Shown here: positions 1 to 12,501 of the stretch, one piece after another | Position numbering within the stretch: the stretch's first letter is position 1 | Layout of the letters: every line of letters starts with the position of its first letter | Source: Takakia lepidozioides | Taxonomy: Eukaryota; Streptophyta; Takakiopsida; Takakiales; Takakiaceae | Reading direction: 5' to 3' | DNA length: 64,000 nucleotides | Assembly: GCA_030704615.1 (NCBI GenBank) | Contig: CM060733.1 | Coordinates: 71,364,001 to 71,428,000 of the forward strand | Made by a program: the position numbers and the translations under genes | The notes under the pieces: generated by a model | What the model was told of the DNA's origin: nothing | What the model saw: the letters and a program-made list of their open reading frames with translations, nothing else | The model's database searches: none

Positions 1-531
1 AAAGAGGTCCAGAAACTGTTTTGACATTGTTCTATCCACAGACACAACTAACTTTATCACACTATACACACTTATACAGTCTGTTTCCAGGTCATTGATG
101 CTGGTAAAAATCACCCATTCACAGATCTTCCATAATAGTGCCAAGATGAGTGATTGGGTAGAGAAGAGACACGCTGCCATGAAAATTGAGCACAATAGAG
201 ACAGGAGAGGAGGGATGGACAATGAGGAACAGTAGAGTCCCAACTCAAGGCCAAGGTAGAATACTTGGCCCTTATGGCTTTTCTCAACTTGGCAGTGGTG
301 TTTCATGAGGAGCTTTCAGTAAGGTTCAATTTCAGGTCTTGCCTGTTCCCTCTTAAGAAGTACAAGAAAATGATATTATCAAATGAGAAGGATATAAGAC
401 TCAATAGAAATATTTGTTTCCTCAACCCAAGCTCTGCCATACAAGAGGCATCTCTCATCATCAAACTGTCCTCCTCACAAGATACATATTCAGTTGAAGT
501 GAAATGTGAGTACTGGAGTTTAGGTTTCAAC
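1..531 (-). other. TAF1 intron 11 (partial)
   Basis: This stretch follows the exon 11 donor (CAG/GTTGAA at 532/531). I looked for the next TAF1 exon, which in other plants carries a conserved Trp-rich segment, and found nothing convincing. The acceptor is therefore presumed to lie left of the window. Confidence 0.5.
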
Positions 532-3500
532 CTGAAGATCGCCACAATGCTTGAGGCGCTTGCGCATGAAGCCCTCTGTCAGTGAGGGAAATTGAGACAA
601 CAATTCATCAGCACGCACACGAGGTAATGACAAACCAGGCTTCTCATTGGCACGAAACTCGCGATACAGGTAGACCAGCAGCCTGTTGCCTATGTAATTC
701 TGGACCATCTTTGAAGTTGGAGTCAGGACCTCCATGTGTGGCTCCTGAAACGAAACAAACACAGATCCCATTGCTGGTCATAGAGGGCTTGACTACAGAA
801 GGGGTAAGGTGCATCTTTAATACGGAGTACTTTGACACTGATGGGGGATGTCTCACATAGGTACCTGAAGCTTCCCCCTCATTTGTCACAAACATCCTAC
901 TAAGCTGGTGGGACTCTTCAGTTCCAATTCCAGCCACACTCTACAGGGGATGAGAAAACCTACCTTCATTTCCACTTACAGGCAAGATACTGGTATGCTG
1001 TATTAGTCTTTACTCCGGAGGATGCAAGCAAAAAAGAGCACTTCCAGCTACACATTTCAGTTTACCATTTGGAGTCTTGCAATGTTGTAACAGGGGTGTG
1101 TTATGTGGGGGGTATAACCTCAGGCCTTCCAAAGTCTACAGGAATGACTGTGTTGTATAAGCCCATCCATGTGTGTCATCGAAGCGGTAACATCAAGCAG
1201 CGGTGAATCAGTCGTCAGCCCCAAAACCTGCTCAGACACCTGGCTGGACAGCACTGCTACACTTTGGCAGAGCCTCAAGGCCAAAGACCCTGTGCCAGGT
1301 GTGTTGTGTAGAGACAGACAACGAAAGAAAAACCATATCGTCCACAGGGCCCTCGCGAGAGAGAATGTACTCATAAGAAGTTGTTTGCCCTAGCCTTGTG
1401 GCCATAGACACCCCCGCCCAGTTTGGACAGAACAAGAGAGAGAATGTACTCACAAGACGTTTGCCGTAGACCCCGCACCCAGTTTGGGTGAAACAAAAGG
1501 GAGCAGAAACCACCTTTGTGAGGGGCCAACTACGGTAGTATGACTTACCTTGATAAAGACAATTACTTCCCAAGCTCTCCGTCCTCACCAAATCGTCTGA
1601 TGCATATTTGTTCAAATCTATACACTTTAGTTTGTGTTTTCAAAAGTTGGTGAACAGAAGTGCAGGGACAATGTTCTTGATCGTCCTAAAGAGGGTCTCT
1701 GGTGAGAATACCCTGGACAATGTATCAGAAAATGGATATTGTCTTCAGGGTGCCCGCACATCAGACAATTACAATCTCCTCTTCCTCTCTGCATCTGTTT
1801 ATTGTTCAAAGTTCCCGTTCCGAGTTTAAATTTCAGTCTTGTGCCGAGGGTAGGTAGCCCTTCAGGTCATCCTTAAGGTCCTCGCCCATGTCACAGACTG
1901 GAAACAAGTTCAGAGAAGTTTTGTACCTAACATCATTTTCATCGGACAGTCTTTGGGCTACATGGCTTTGGACTCCAGGTCAGCGTCATCCAGTAGGGCC
2001 AATTCTTCTGGACTAATATTCAGATACATGAAAATCTCTTCTACCATATTCTGCCAAGACTTAGCCTGTTTAACAGCACGGTCTTGGTTCCAAGAATAGC
2101 GTTGATTATCTTAGGGTAACTGGTATTTGGCATGCGATTCGACTGATCCACCATCAACTGACCTTACGTCAAGAGCTTAAGGGAGGTATGCCAAAAATCA
2201 CCCCGAACAGCCACATTAGCTGTTCTAGAACAAGCCAACATGCTTTCTTTGAGCACCACAACCTAAATGGCTTTTAGAAATTTAGAGGAGAGAGAGATTG
2301 TACTCATAAGACGTTGTTTGCCGTAGCCTTGTGGCCATTGAGGAGAGAGAGAGAGAGAACGAGAGGGACCTGTTGTCCAACTACATGAACACTGTCAATA
2401 CGCCGAAGGGAAAGCTTGCCCTTAGCCGAGCGCACAAGAAGAAAGTCGGTGGCGGCCACTTTGTGTGAGAAAACGGGGGCACGATACATGTTGGTCTCAA
2501 GACTTGATTGTGTGTCACCAGCCCGTATATCTCCAAGGAAAGGTGAGTCCTCTGTTGGCTCTAGTGGCAGAGGAACACCAACCCACGAGCCTCGCTCATT
2601 GCGAAGAGTGGCCGCAGTGGCATCTGTGGGTGTTAGCTTGCGATAGTAGGTTGATAGCCGTGCTCCCATACCTACATTCCCCAGCAGAAGTGGCCTTTCC
2701 TCACAGTATCTGCATTCACAGTTCACTGTCCTGTCACTTACACAGTGGCAATGAAATAAGATTGACTTTGGATCTGTCATCATAATCAACACCCTGCCAC
2801 TACTGGCCATGAGACTTAAACCCATGTGGGTGAAAATTAATCGAGTAAACTTAACAGTCTCTTGTCAAAACTCTTCCATCCATCCCTCTGACTCTGTCCT
2901 TGATGTTCAACAAAGCCCTTGGGGCCCCTGAGATAATAAAATTCTCTTTTTCATGTCATGTGTGACCATTACAAGACACTTCACCTTACCAAATCCTCCA
3001 CGGACTACTGCCATGTAAGTAGAGCAAGGCTGGGTTCCAGCAAAAATCCCTCGAACCTGACAGTCAGTAACAGGTTTGACGAACTACTTCTAAAAAGCCT
3101 GATTTCTCACAAAGTTGTCATCTTAAGTTGCTCGCAGAGATGAGAGGTGAAGCAGATCAAAACAAGAAAACATACATCCTGCCTTTCCTGCCAACTGACT
3201 TCTAAAAGGCCCACACAAAAGATGCAATGTTTGTGTGCGTGTGTATGGAGAGCTAGAGGGAGAGAAAGTGTTTTTCTTCTTATTGGGGGTTTTAGGGCCG
3301 TGGCGGGTAGGATTTCTTGCAAGTAGACTGTAAAATACCATTTCTAACCAGCCTCATAAGAGAGGTAGACATGGGGTACAGATTCAACTTACTCCATTAG
3401 AGCAACATGGCCATCTTTCACAGAGAGCTCGGACTTCTTCTTGAAAGCCCCGGGTGGGCGAATGGGTTTGTTTTCCCCAGGCAGGCGTTGGGCTTTTGGC

Positions 3501-6500
3501 CAGGGATGCACCTTGGTGCGCACCAGATGGAGGACTGAGTTGGGTGGGACTAGCTGCTGGGAAAATGTAAGCCCCTCTTCCAACTCCTTCCCAGAGTAGA
3601 GAACCTTCGTCTGTTCTGAAGGTTTCAAATCTGCCATGTTCACACGCACTTCACAAAGTTAATTAACCTCATTTCTAATGACGTTGATGACATGACACTG
3701 CCACTCAGATGAGAGCATTCTGTCAGGGAACCTTTCCTCGTTCCTCAAAAACCAAACACAGAATACCAAGTCCATGTCCCAGAAACTTCCAAAAATGGCA
3801 TGAATCAACTCAAGCAATAGAATACAATGCAGCTATGTGCTCAATCCATTGAGACTGAAAATCACACGCTCAAATTGATCCTCTTAAGAATCCCAGAGGC
3901 ATAACCACACAGCATTAGCCAGTTCTCTTACCATTCTTGGCAGGAAACAGCCAGCTTACCTCCTAACTTCTTAGCCGCTTTGGCTTTTAGGACCTCAAGG
4001 GTTTCAGAGGCATCAACATGAAGTTTACTGCCCTTCCCACCGAGCGTCTTCAGAATGACTTTCATGGGACCCTTAGCTGCAAGCTTGCCTTGCTCCTTGG
4101 CTGCTACCTCATTATGATGAGGATACCAAACAGCTTTTGGTCGATGAAAATTCGCTAAATCCTTGCTGCATTGGCCACCCAAAACTCAATGCTTAGTGTA
4201 ATTAGTGACCTTTGTGCAACAATGCCTCTAGGAAAGTGAGGTTATATCACCTCTTCTAATGGCGGGAGAAGTAAGGGAACAGCCAGTTTGGGTAGTTAGA
4301 ACCCACAAATATGGAAAACAGCATGACATGCCAGAAACTTACTTCGACAGTTTGGGCTTCAGTGTCTGCAACTTGATGGCGGGTAATGAATGCATCACTT
4401 TCACCCCATGCACAGCACGCTTTTTGGCATGAGACTTCTGTTGCTGATGTGTCTTCTTGTTGGTGTAGTACTTATCGTTAGAGATATTGAAGCGCGTCAG
4501 TGACATCGATGCATTGAGTTGACCCTCGCCACCCTCCGCACTGCCCTCTTTTCCCTGTGGCGTAAGAACTACAGCAGCTGCATGCAACCTTAGTGATTTT
4601 CCCTCCTTTGTATCAGGAATCTCAAACACCATTTGGCGGTCTTTCAAATCAAAAATCACCTTCGGCCTAGACAGCCCAGTTGCTTCTCCATATGCCTCCT
4701 CCTCCCAAACCACACTGTCAAGCCAAACCCCAGCCGCGAACTCTGGGTTTTCCTCACCTGTCCCCAATGTAAGATGGCCCAACCGACTCGTCACATCAGT
4801 TGTCCCAAGCTTTCCATCTGTCCCATCTTGACATTCTGACTGCTTGGTGAAGGAACGAGACTCTAGTCTCAGCATTTGTGGGTGCCGAACTTCCCTGAAA
4901 CTATCAACAAACTGGTTCCCACTACAAGAGGGCCGGCTGAGAGGTTCGATCAGAAAAGGCCTGTGCCACTGGCAGTCCAGAGCCAATGCTCTTGTCTCCG
5001 TCTTCTTGGGTCCATCCCGATTATACGCAGCCAAACATGCAGTCCTCTCATGCTCAACTCCTGAAGCATGGCTACCCCCACTATCGGAGTCCAACTCCAT
5101 AGATAGAACAGAAGTCCCATCTGCCTGTCGGTCTCCTGCCATCCCATCTGTTTGCCTTGAATCCACGTCATCCCACAGAATGTTGGCCTCCCACTCTTGT
5201 TGATGAATCAGATCAAAATTGGACCATGGAATTCTCCTCTTCCAGTCAGCAATGTCCACTGCCCAGGCATCCAGCTTTTCTTTCATTGGTTCTTCTGAGA
5301 CATACTGTGGTTTCTTGTGTTTGGACCGACCCCTACGGTTCCGTGTTGTCACTGGCAAGGTTTCTATCACCTCCTCTTCTATGCCACTCCCCTCTTCACT
5401 TTCTTCAGCTCCATCACTGTCTCTCTCTGTTTCACACTCACGACTAACTGAATCATCCACCACAAGAGGCTGGTGGGAACCCATTTTAAGCACTGCATCC
5501 TCATCTTCTTCCACACCTTCTTCGACCTCCTCAACTCTTCCTTGTTTCTCTGTCCCAATGACTCGACAGAATGAGTTTCTCCTTCCCATTAGATTAACCT
5601 GTCTTAAGCAGGGCACAAAGAACTCATCTTTTGAGGGAAAACAGATAAGCTTCATTTTCCCCCTCTACACACTCTTTCATCCCCAAAAGTCCACCGCAGA
5701 TACTTAAATAAGCAGGGCACGGCAACAATGCCGTTGACCCTGCACAAAGTCAAGGAGCCACAATGGCAACCAAAAGAAGCGGAATATCGTAAAAGAAGGG
5801 AGAAGCCCTAGGAAACACAAGCCAAAGCCCCTAGAACCATATTGAAGCACAAGGCCACAAAAGAGGCAGAAAGCCCAAAAGAAGGCTGAAACCCTTGGAG
5901 AACACCAAACTAGAGTTTCTAAGACTATCCTGAAGCACAAGCCACCTCTCTGTATAAGCCTCGACCAGCTCTCACAGGAAACAATATCCTCTGACATGAA
6001 GCTGCTGGATGCATGATGACCACCTACAATCCTAAGCGGAAGAACGGACTGAAAGAGCAAACTCCTTCCTCCATTAAGCACCAAAGGCAGGTTGAAACAG
6101 CCAGGCACTGAAGAAAGCAGTGAAGAAAAAGGTGCCAGAAAACTTTCGAACCTTTTTCAAAAGAGTTCTAACCTTCCTTACTGGGATCAGGAAACCAACC
6201 TTATCTTGAGACCACAACAGGGCTCCTGCCTGCAAGGACCACAAATCTTGCAGTAGCACAGCACACAACTCACCTTTAATTGGACATCGCTTTTGGCGGC
6301 CCTTCCGTTGACCGACCACCCAGTATGGCTCTCTCACTCCAAACAGCTCTGAAAATCGCAAAACAGTCTTCCCATCCTCCTCACAAAGTACTGGCAGCTC
6401 AATCTTTGCAACCTCCTGATCAGCCTTCGATATAGTTGCAGTCTCCTGAGATAGCACAAACACTCCCCGTTAGTTGCCGCTTGAAACCTTGGTTCCAGAA

Positions 6501-9500
6501 ATGGATCTATCAGAACCCAGTTTCTCTCAATTGCTTTAGTACGGGGTGCTGAAACAACCTCAATACCAGGAGAGCTCCAAACATGCACAAACATACACAC
6601 ACCCACGCTACATTCGATCCCATCATTGAAGCCATGTGGAGGGCCCAAATCAGTAATTTACCTTACAGGGTCTGGGTTGCTCCAAGTCATCCTCTTTGCC
6701 CTCAACCTCTTCATCGGAGTCATCAAGCTCTGCAACCCCACCCCCAGCTTCCTCCTCTGCCGCAGGCAATGTCACTGGCACTTCTGCTCAAACACAACCA
6801 TCCAAGGCCTTCATGAATTCTGCAAACCAAAAATTTCAGATTTACGGTTTCGGAAATTGAGGTAAAGCCCAGCCAACCCTGCATCTTAGTGTTAGAGCCT
6901 TAGAATAGGAATATTGTAACTGAGAGATGTCTTCATCGAAGAGAAGTCCAACCATCTTCACTCAGATAACCATGGTCCAAAAGCAATCCATGAGACTTCA
7001 ACATCATTCAGCCATTCTTTGCACTTGGGCCAACACTCAGACTTACGTAAAGGCCATAGGCAAAGACCCGTCTGCAAGAGAAATATCATCAAAAGGAATC
7101 TACCGCCAGTGATGAATCTTATAAATAAAAATCCATGTACAGGCTCCGAATGTATTGATGATCAGACAAGGACAGGCTGTTTTCTAAAAGCCAGAGAAGG
7201 TAACTAACAACAATTAATGACTAGTAAGAAGAAGCAATCAGTGGTACCAGGTCTATTTGTACTTCACACACCAAGGAGCCTGCACTGCACCGTTCTACCA
7301 ATTGTTTTGAAGAAAAAAGCTCGTCCAAATAATTGCAAGGGAAACTCCATCAAAATAATCAGATGGTATAGAGAGTGATAAGCCTGATACCTTGGACAAG
7401 TAAACAGGGTGTATCATGCACCACCCCAGCCGGCTGTTCTTCTGTGTCGAAGTCCTCATCTTCATCATAATTGTCTTCTTCTGGCAACTTTGGTGGCCCA
7501 GCCAAGGCGGCTTGGGCGTAAAATTGCATATCCTGAGGGCCAAACTGCACCTCAGGGCCCTCATACTCCTCCTGTATGTCTTCATAGTCCACCGCATCAT
7601 CTGCTTTCTTATCATAATCTGCAGGCAGTTCAGATCCAGATTAGAGAGCTCCATTGGGCATTTGATTTCTCATCTGCACATTACCCTCTCTCCAAAGGAT
7701 ATGGCAGAGTCTAATTAAACCTGACAGACTAGTACCACAATACCTCGTATTGATGCTGCTCAATTTTGCACATGTGAAACCAGACAGTAAAACTGAATAT
7801 TGGATTGATTGAAGTTCTTCAAAAAGTTTGTTACCCAACCCATAGCAATTGTAACCCCACAGCACCTACGGCCACAGAATATTGTGTGTTGGCGAGGTAC
7901 AAATCCATCTTTCTTAGCTAGCGCTAACAAATTTTTTATAAAAGAGCACAAAAATAAAAGAACACTTGCCTACCTCTATCTCCCTGCACATTTTCTGTGG
8001 TTAGTGGTCTTCGTAATGACCTTTACCTTCTTGCTCCTCGGCTGCAGTTCCAACAGCAGCTGACCCCTTCTTTTTTGCAGAAAGCTGCCATAAGGTGCAG
8101 AAAAGATAAGTTGAAACAAGACAAAAAGCACACAAAAAGAGGCAATACATGGTAGCAATAGATCTCTCTCAGCAGATTGGGTCAATGGCCACAAGGCTAT
8201 GGCAAACAACGTCTTATGAGTACATTCTCTCAGCAAATTGATGCTTGCGTAAAGGGCTTCCCAGAGGCTATCTGGAAAGCCCCAACTAATTGTCTGTATC
8301 AAGGTAAGTCGTACTACCAGAGTGAGCCCCTCACAAAGGTAGTTTCTGGTCCTTCTGTTCCGCCCAAACTGGGCACGGGGTCTACAGCCACAAGGCTACG
8401 GCAAACACAATCTTATGAGTCCATCTCTCCTTGGCCCACCCACCCTTCAACACTGCTCCATCTAAACTGGCACTGTCGCCACAACGCTACAGCAAGCCAG
8501 CCTAATAAATCTACCCTTCTGTCTCCCTCCTCTCTAAAAACAAGAAAAACACAGCAACTGCCACGAAGAAGCAAAGTTTCAGCTCAACATAATATCTAAG
8601 GTCGCAGGCACAAGGAACATACTTCAATGTCCACCAAAGATGGTCCCAATTGGTCAGCCAAGGCCGACAAATGCTCCTTTGCATCCTGTTAAAATCAGGA
8701 AGAACATGGCTGTTACGAATTTATATCGAACCACAAAAGGTATTCAAAAACAGTTCAATCCTGCAGCATTGTCACTATGAACCTGGCATGGAAACCTCAG
8801 ATACCCATACCAAAGCCTTGCAAACATCAGCACCAGTGACTGATTGTCTCAAACATCCTCACTATGTGGGACAAGAATAACCTAAGTGGTAGTAAATCAC
8901 ATGAGCTTTCAACAGGTAAGACACTGGGCTAGACTGAAAGAAGGATCTAGCAACCTATCAATTGTAACTAAGCTACATTGTACAACAGGCTGTGGCTTCC
9001 CAAATTAGCACAGTAGATCTTCCCAGTCACAAGGGGGCCAACTGGGCACAAAAAAAACCCTAATAGCATACAGCATTTAAGGAGGCCATACCCTCAAGGT
9101 CGCAACTGCCCTAACCCAGTATCATTCTTGTTCTAAGTAGGAGGAATGCTCTACGTAGGTTTTCAACGTTTGTGAGGAAAAAGGTGCGCAACAGCACCCT
9201 GAGTCCAGATAAAGCACCAGCTTTAGTGTGAGGGGAAAAGGAAAAGACAGCTGTTTAGACTACACAAACCCAATAGCACTCGAATGACATAAGCGAGAGG
9301 ACACATCGCTTCTGGAAAATTAGGGCAAGGGGTATTCACACCAAATACCAATTTTGGTTTTTTCCTGGAAGGACCAAGAGATGGTGAACACCCCAACCGT
9401 AAATTCCATATTTGGTGTTGCATTGCGACAAAATATCATGGGCGAGGTTTACTCTATGACTGCGAATGAGGGCGATCTCGAGGTCCAGCGAAGAGGTAAA

Positions 9501-9924
9501 CTTGCCATGAATGCTTATGCAGAAACCATACCAGAGTGGGGAGGAAATATGCGTTTCCAACAGTATGGAGAAAAGAAAAGGAAGGAATTACGAGGTCAAG
9601 AGTCGGGCAGTCTCACGCAGCTTGCAGCTGACTGTCTCCTTTACCAAATGCTTAATTTGCGAGACCCAAATTTCATGCGATAACTAGGTTATGAGGACAC
9701 ACATGGTGCTTCCTTCTTGAAGAAAAATGCTTAGAAACTGCAAACAAAGACGAAAACAAAGAAAGGAGATGCACCTGATCTAGGTATTCTTCATCGAGGT
9801 CACCCGCATCGTCGACGTTGCCAAACATAAAGCCCAGCATCCGCCGGCTCCCTCCCTCTCCATCTCCCTCATCCTCCTCATCCTCATCTTCTCGGTCATT
9901 TTCCTCCCGGTATAAATCACCCAT
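532..9924 (-). CDS. TAF1: TAF1, TFIID subunit 1 (5' eleven exons; gene continues past base 1)
   Basis: TAF1 is the scaffold subunit of the nuclear TFIID complex, which binds TBP and core promoters for RNA polymerase II. My exon model, in transcript order: 9775-9924, 8623-8685, 8027-8084, 7391-7618, 6662-6783, 6274-6445, 4343-5627, 3960-4165, 3393-3630, 2370-2709, 532-744. All borders are GT/AG and phases agree, giving 1025 codons. The start is the ATG before an acidic stretch, followed by LGFMFGNVDDAGDLDEEYLD, the TBP-binding N-terminal signature of plant TAF1. Exon 7 holds the long acidic/linker region ending in SLPAIKLQT. Exons 8-9 encode the plant-type ubiquitin-like domain (LKTLGGKGSKLH ... 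LYSGKELEEG). Exons 9-11 start the conserved TAF1 core (DUF3591; EERPLLLGNVGMG, KGKLSLRRID). The zinc knuckle and bromodomain would lie left of the window. No frame break is seen, so this copy is probably functional. The exon 10 donor (CAG/GTCCCT) is weak, and exon 4 and 5 borders are the least certain. Confidence 0.93.
1369..1595 (-). repeat. Interspersed repeat copy in TAF1 intron 10
   Basis: Read on the minus strand, this matches 8165-8430 read on the plus strand. Shared blocks include a stretch containing TATCAAGGTAAGTC, then CCCCTCACAAAGGT, CCAAACTGGG, and a tail with GGCAAAC and TTATGAGTACATTCTC. The tail block occurs twice here. The family is not recognised; a small non-autonomous element is likely. 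Confidence 0.6.
2287..2348 (-). repeat. Short partial copy of the same interspersed repeat
   Basis: Only the tail block is present (GGCCACAAGGCTACGGCAAA followed by ACGTCTTATGAGTAC on the minus strand). It lies in the same TAF1 intron as the longer copy at 1.37-1.6 kb, in the same orientation. Confidence 0.55.
8165..8430 (+). repeat. Interspersed repeat copy in TAF1 intron 2, opposite orientation
   Basis: This plus-strand copy lies in the intron between exons 2 and 3 of TAF1. It shares the TATCAAGGTAAGTC, CCCCTCACAAAGGT, CCAAACTGGG and TTATGAGT blocks with the minus-strand copy at 1.37-1.6 kb. The tail block occurs at both ends. In the pre-mRNA the two copies are inverted repeats bracketing exons 3-10. 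Confidence 0.6.
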
Positions 9925-10063
9925 AAGACTTCCTCGGCAGCCTCCCGATACAACCCACCCCTTCAACCCTCTAAACCCCGCTTTCCAAACCACAGGGGCA
10001 CAATGAAAGGGCAAGAAATCCCGGAAGGGAAAATGGGTCGGAGAGAAAGCGAAGTGCAGGGAG

Positions 10064-10071
10064 TTTTTATA
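10064..10071 (-). promoter_or_regulatory. Candidate TATA box of TAF1
   Basis: Read on the minus strand, the bases give TATAAAAA inside GTGTATAAAAACTCC, about 140 bp upstream of the chosen TAF1 start codon at 9924. That spacing would leave a 5' leader of roughly 110 bases. No transcript evidence is available, so this is a motif-and-position call only. Confidence 0.4.
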
Positions 10072-10450
10072 CACAGCCTTTCACCAGCCTTCTCGCCGCC
10101 TTCAACAGGGCCCACGTTCTGCACTGCAAATACATACTGCCTTTCCTTCCCTTTCCTTTCCTTTTAGTACTAAAATCCTGCACTGAACTTCTAGCCTACA
10201 CGATCCTGGGAACCATCTCCATCCCAAAACTAAAGTACTCCAGATGGGTTTCGTCCACAGTGATTGGCTGCTACATCAGTTGATAACAATTGAAACGATT
10301 ATTAGGAAATTGTCGATAGTCTGATACAGCCCACCCCCTTTTTTACACGGCTTCGACCAGAGTCTTCTCTCTTTGTAATAAAAACAAAACAACAAAAACA
10401 ATCCGCAATCCACTACTCATTGAATCGTTCGTTAAAAGTTTTTTATTTTT
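10072..10450. other. Upstream region of TAF1, no gene seen
   Basis: This interval lies between the TAF1 promoter and the MITE-like element. It has C/T-rich tracts (near 10140-10165) and an A-rich run near 10380-10400. I see no coding region or RNA gene. Confidence 0.4.
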
Positions 10451-11038
10451 TGCTTCTCATTGAACAATTATAGGGTCATGAATGCTTTGGCTGCAGCGGG
10501 CCCACGTGTGGTAGAGGGGTCACACAGGGTGAGGGTGGGAGCACCCGGGTGTGCCTGGCAAGCTGGTCTGCTGGGCCCACAAAACATATGAGCTAGTGTG
10601 CTGTGTGCTGGGGCCCACAATATGCACATAAAGCATTAGTTATTGTAGGGGTTTGGGTTTTGTAGAAAGTGGTGGGTAGTGTGGTGGTTAAGAGCAATGA
10701 ATAATCAACATGAGGATGGGTGTTTAAATTTTGTCAGGTTGTACTGCGGCAGTAATGTGTGATATTAAATATATATTTTATTGAAGGATCTGCCGGTCTG
10801 CACGAGGTGTGTGGAGGGTCCAAGCCGGTCTGCTAGAGGGGGGTCTGCTTGGAGGGTCTGCCCAGTCTGCTGGAGGGTATGCCTGTCCGCTAGAAGGTTC
10901 GCCATGGTAGATGAACAAGGACTAAGAAAAATTTCAGAATCTAGCCGACCCGGTGAATTGGCGGTGGAGCTTACCCAAGGGCCATACTGGCGGGGCCCAG
11001 CCGTGCATTCATGACCCTATTATTAAAAAATGAGAGGC
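10451..11038. mobile_element. MITE-like non-autonomous DNA transposon
   Basis: The left end (10451-10485) and the reverse complement of the right end (11005-11038) share CTCATT, an A/T-rich gap of equal length, then ATAGGGTCATGAATGC. Such terminal inverted repeats around about 590 bp of non-coding DNA indicate a MITE or a deleted cut-and-paste transposon. Inside are degenerate direct repeats around GGTCTGCT.GAGGGT (10790-10900) and G/C-rich stretches. No clear target-site duplication was found, so the superfamily is not assigned. Confidence 0.6.
10786..10905. repeat. Degenerate short tandem repeats inside the MITE-like element
   Basis: The motif GGTCTGCT.GAGGGT and variants recurs about five times at roughly 18-25 bp spacing. 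Units are imperfect and vary in length. Confidence 0.5.
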
Positions 11039-11900
11039 TATTTTTTTTTAAAGAAAACAGAGATAGTGAGAAATTTTATTTGGAATTATTCAGGAAAAAA
11101 AGTTAAAACCCCGGAGCCCATACACGCCATAGTCACTGAGAGGACGAACCACCCTCAAAAGAGGAGTAGAGAACCAGCAAGGGAGTGACCCCCCAAATAA
11201 AGAGCCAGCAGAAACATGCAAAGAAGCTTTACAAGTCCATGGAAACAATCATCTATTATCCATGCACCCTCACCTCGGCGGTCCTCTCATACTTAAACTC
11301 CAACAGTTTAAAGAATGTCAACCACACCGGTACCAACCCCCAACATCCGATACAGACATACTTACTACAGTCGACCCTGGCTAAATGTGCCCTCCTTATG
11401 TGTTATAAGGGGAGTAATTGTTATCTTTTTTTTACTCCCTAAAATTTTACGCTATGCTGCAGTAGGGATGTTATATGTTAAACGTTACAAAAATGGTACT
11501 CCCTCCTTTGTAAAGTGACCCTTGATATACGTTATGTCACACCTCTTTGTTAGGCCCCGGCCGCACCGGGCTGCTGACGGATGTTAGGTTAGTGCTAACA
11601 ACTGCTAGCTTGAAAAATCCGGCCGTCGAGATGGCACTCGAGCATGAAAGCCGGAACGTTGATAGCAGCGAAATCTTGTGGGACATCTTTGTGCAGGGAG
11701 TAGAGAAAATGGTGGTCATATACAACAGGTGAGGTGGCAGGCGTTGTGGGGAAAGCAGCAGGGAGGCTTTTGTGTTTTTCTTTCCGTTGCACTCCTGCAT
11801 CATCCCAATGCATGTGAGGTTGCTGTGGACAATGTGCCTGACGCATCAGGTTGATATTGTCCAGGTGAAGTTTCTGCAAGATTTTTTTCATTTGGGTTGT
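11039..11900. other. Spacer between the MITE-like element and the PPR pseudogene
   Basis: No recognisable gene. A 62-codon open frame at 11547-11732 and its surroundings resemble no family I know, and could be degenerate upstream sequence of the PPR locus. Confidence 0.35.
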
Positions 11901-12501
11901 TGTCTTCTTTCTGGCACTTCTTGGCATGTGAGGATGCTATGTGAGGCAGGGCAACTGAAAGAGGCTCTCCAGAATTGAAGCCAAGGAAGCATTTCAGCAG
12001 ATTCAGATACTTATGTCTGTCTCTTGCATGAGTGCATCAGGATGAAAAGCCTGGAATCCGGAAAGCATGTGCACACTCACATCATCCAGAGTGGATTCAA
12101 ACCAACTGTTTCCTACACAACACCCTTGTAAACATGTATGTTAAGTGTGGGAGCCTTGTGGATGCATACAAAGTGTTCCATAAAATGCCTGAACGCAGTT
12201 TGATCACGTGGAACATTATGATTTAACAAGCATGTGTGTGGTAAGAATGCCTTGCAGACATATGAGCAAATGATAGGGGAAGGTCTGAAGCCCAACCTTT
12301 CGTTTGTGTTTGCAGTGCATGTGCGAGCCTGGGAGTGCTGGAAAAAGGCAAAGAGGTCCTTGTGACATCATCAAAGCAGGAACCATACCAGATGTTATTC
12401 TGAGCACGGGCCTGGTGGACATGTATGCCAAATGCGACAGTATTGAGAATGCAAAGGGAGTGTTTGACAACATGGCTGAACGAGATGTGGTGTCCTGGAA
12501 T

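Noticed and set aside
1-531. TAF1 exon 12
   Set aside because: No frame matches the conserved continuation, and no acceptor gives the right phase.
4633-5707. Plus-strand frames of 96-162 codons
   Set aside because: They are antisense to TAF1 exon 7 and have no motifs.
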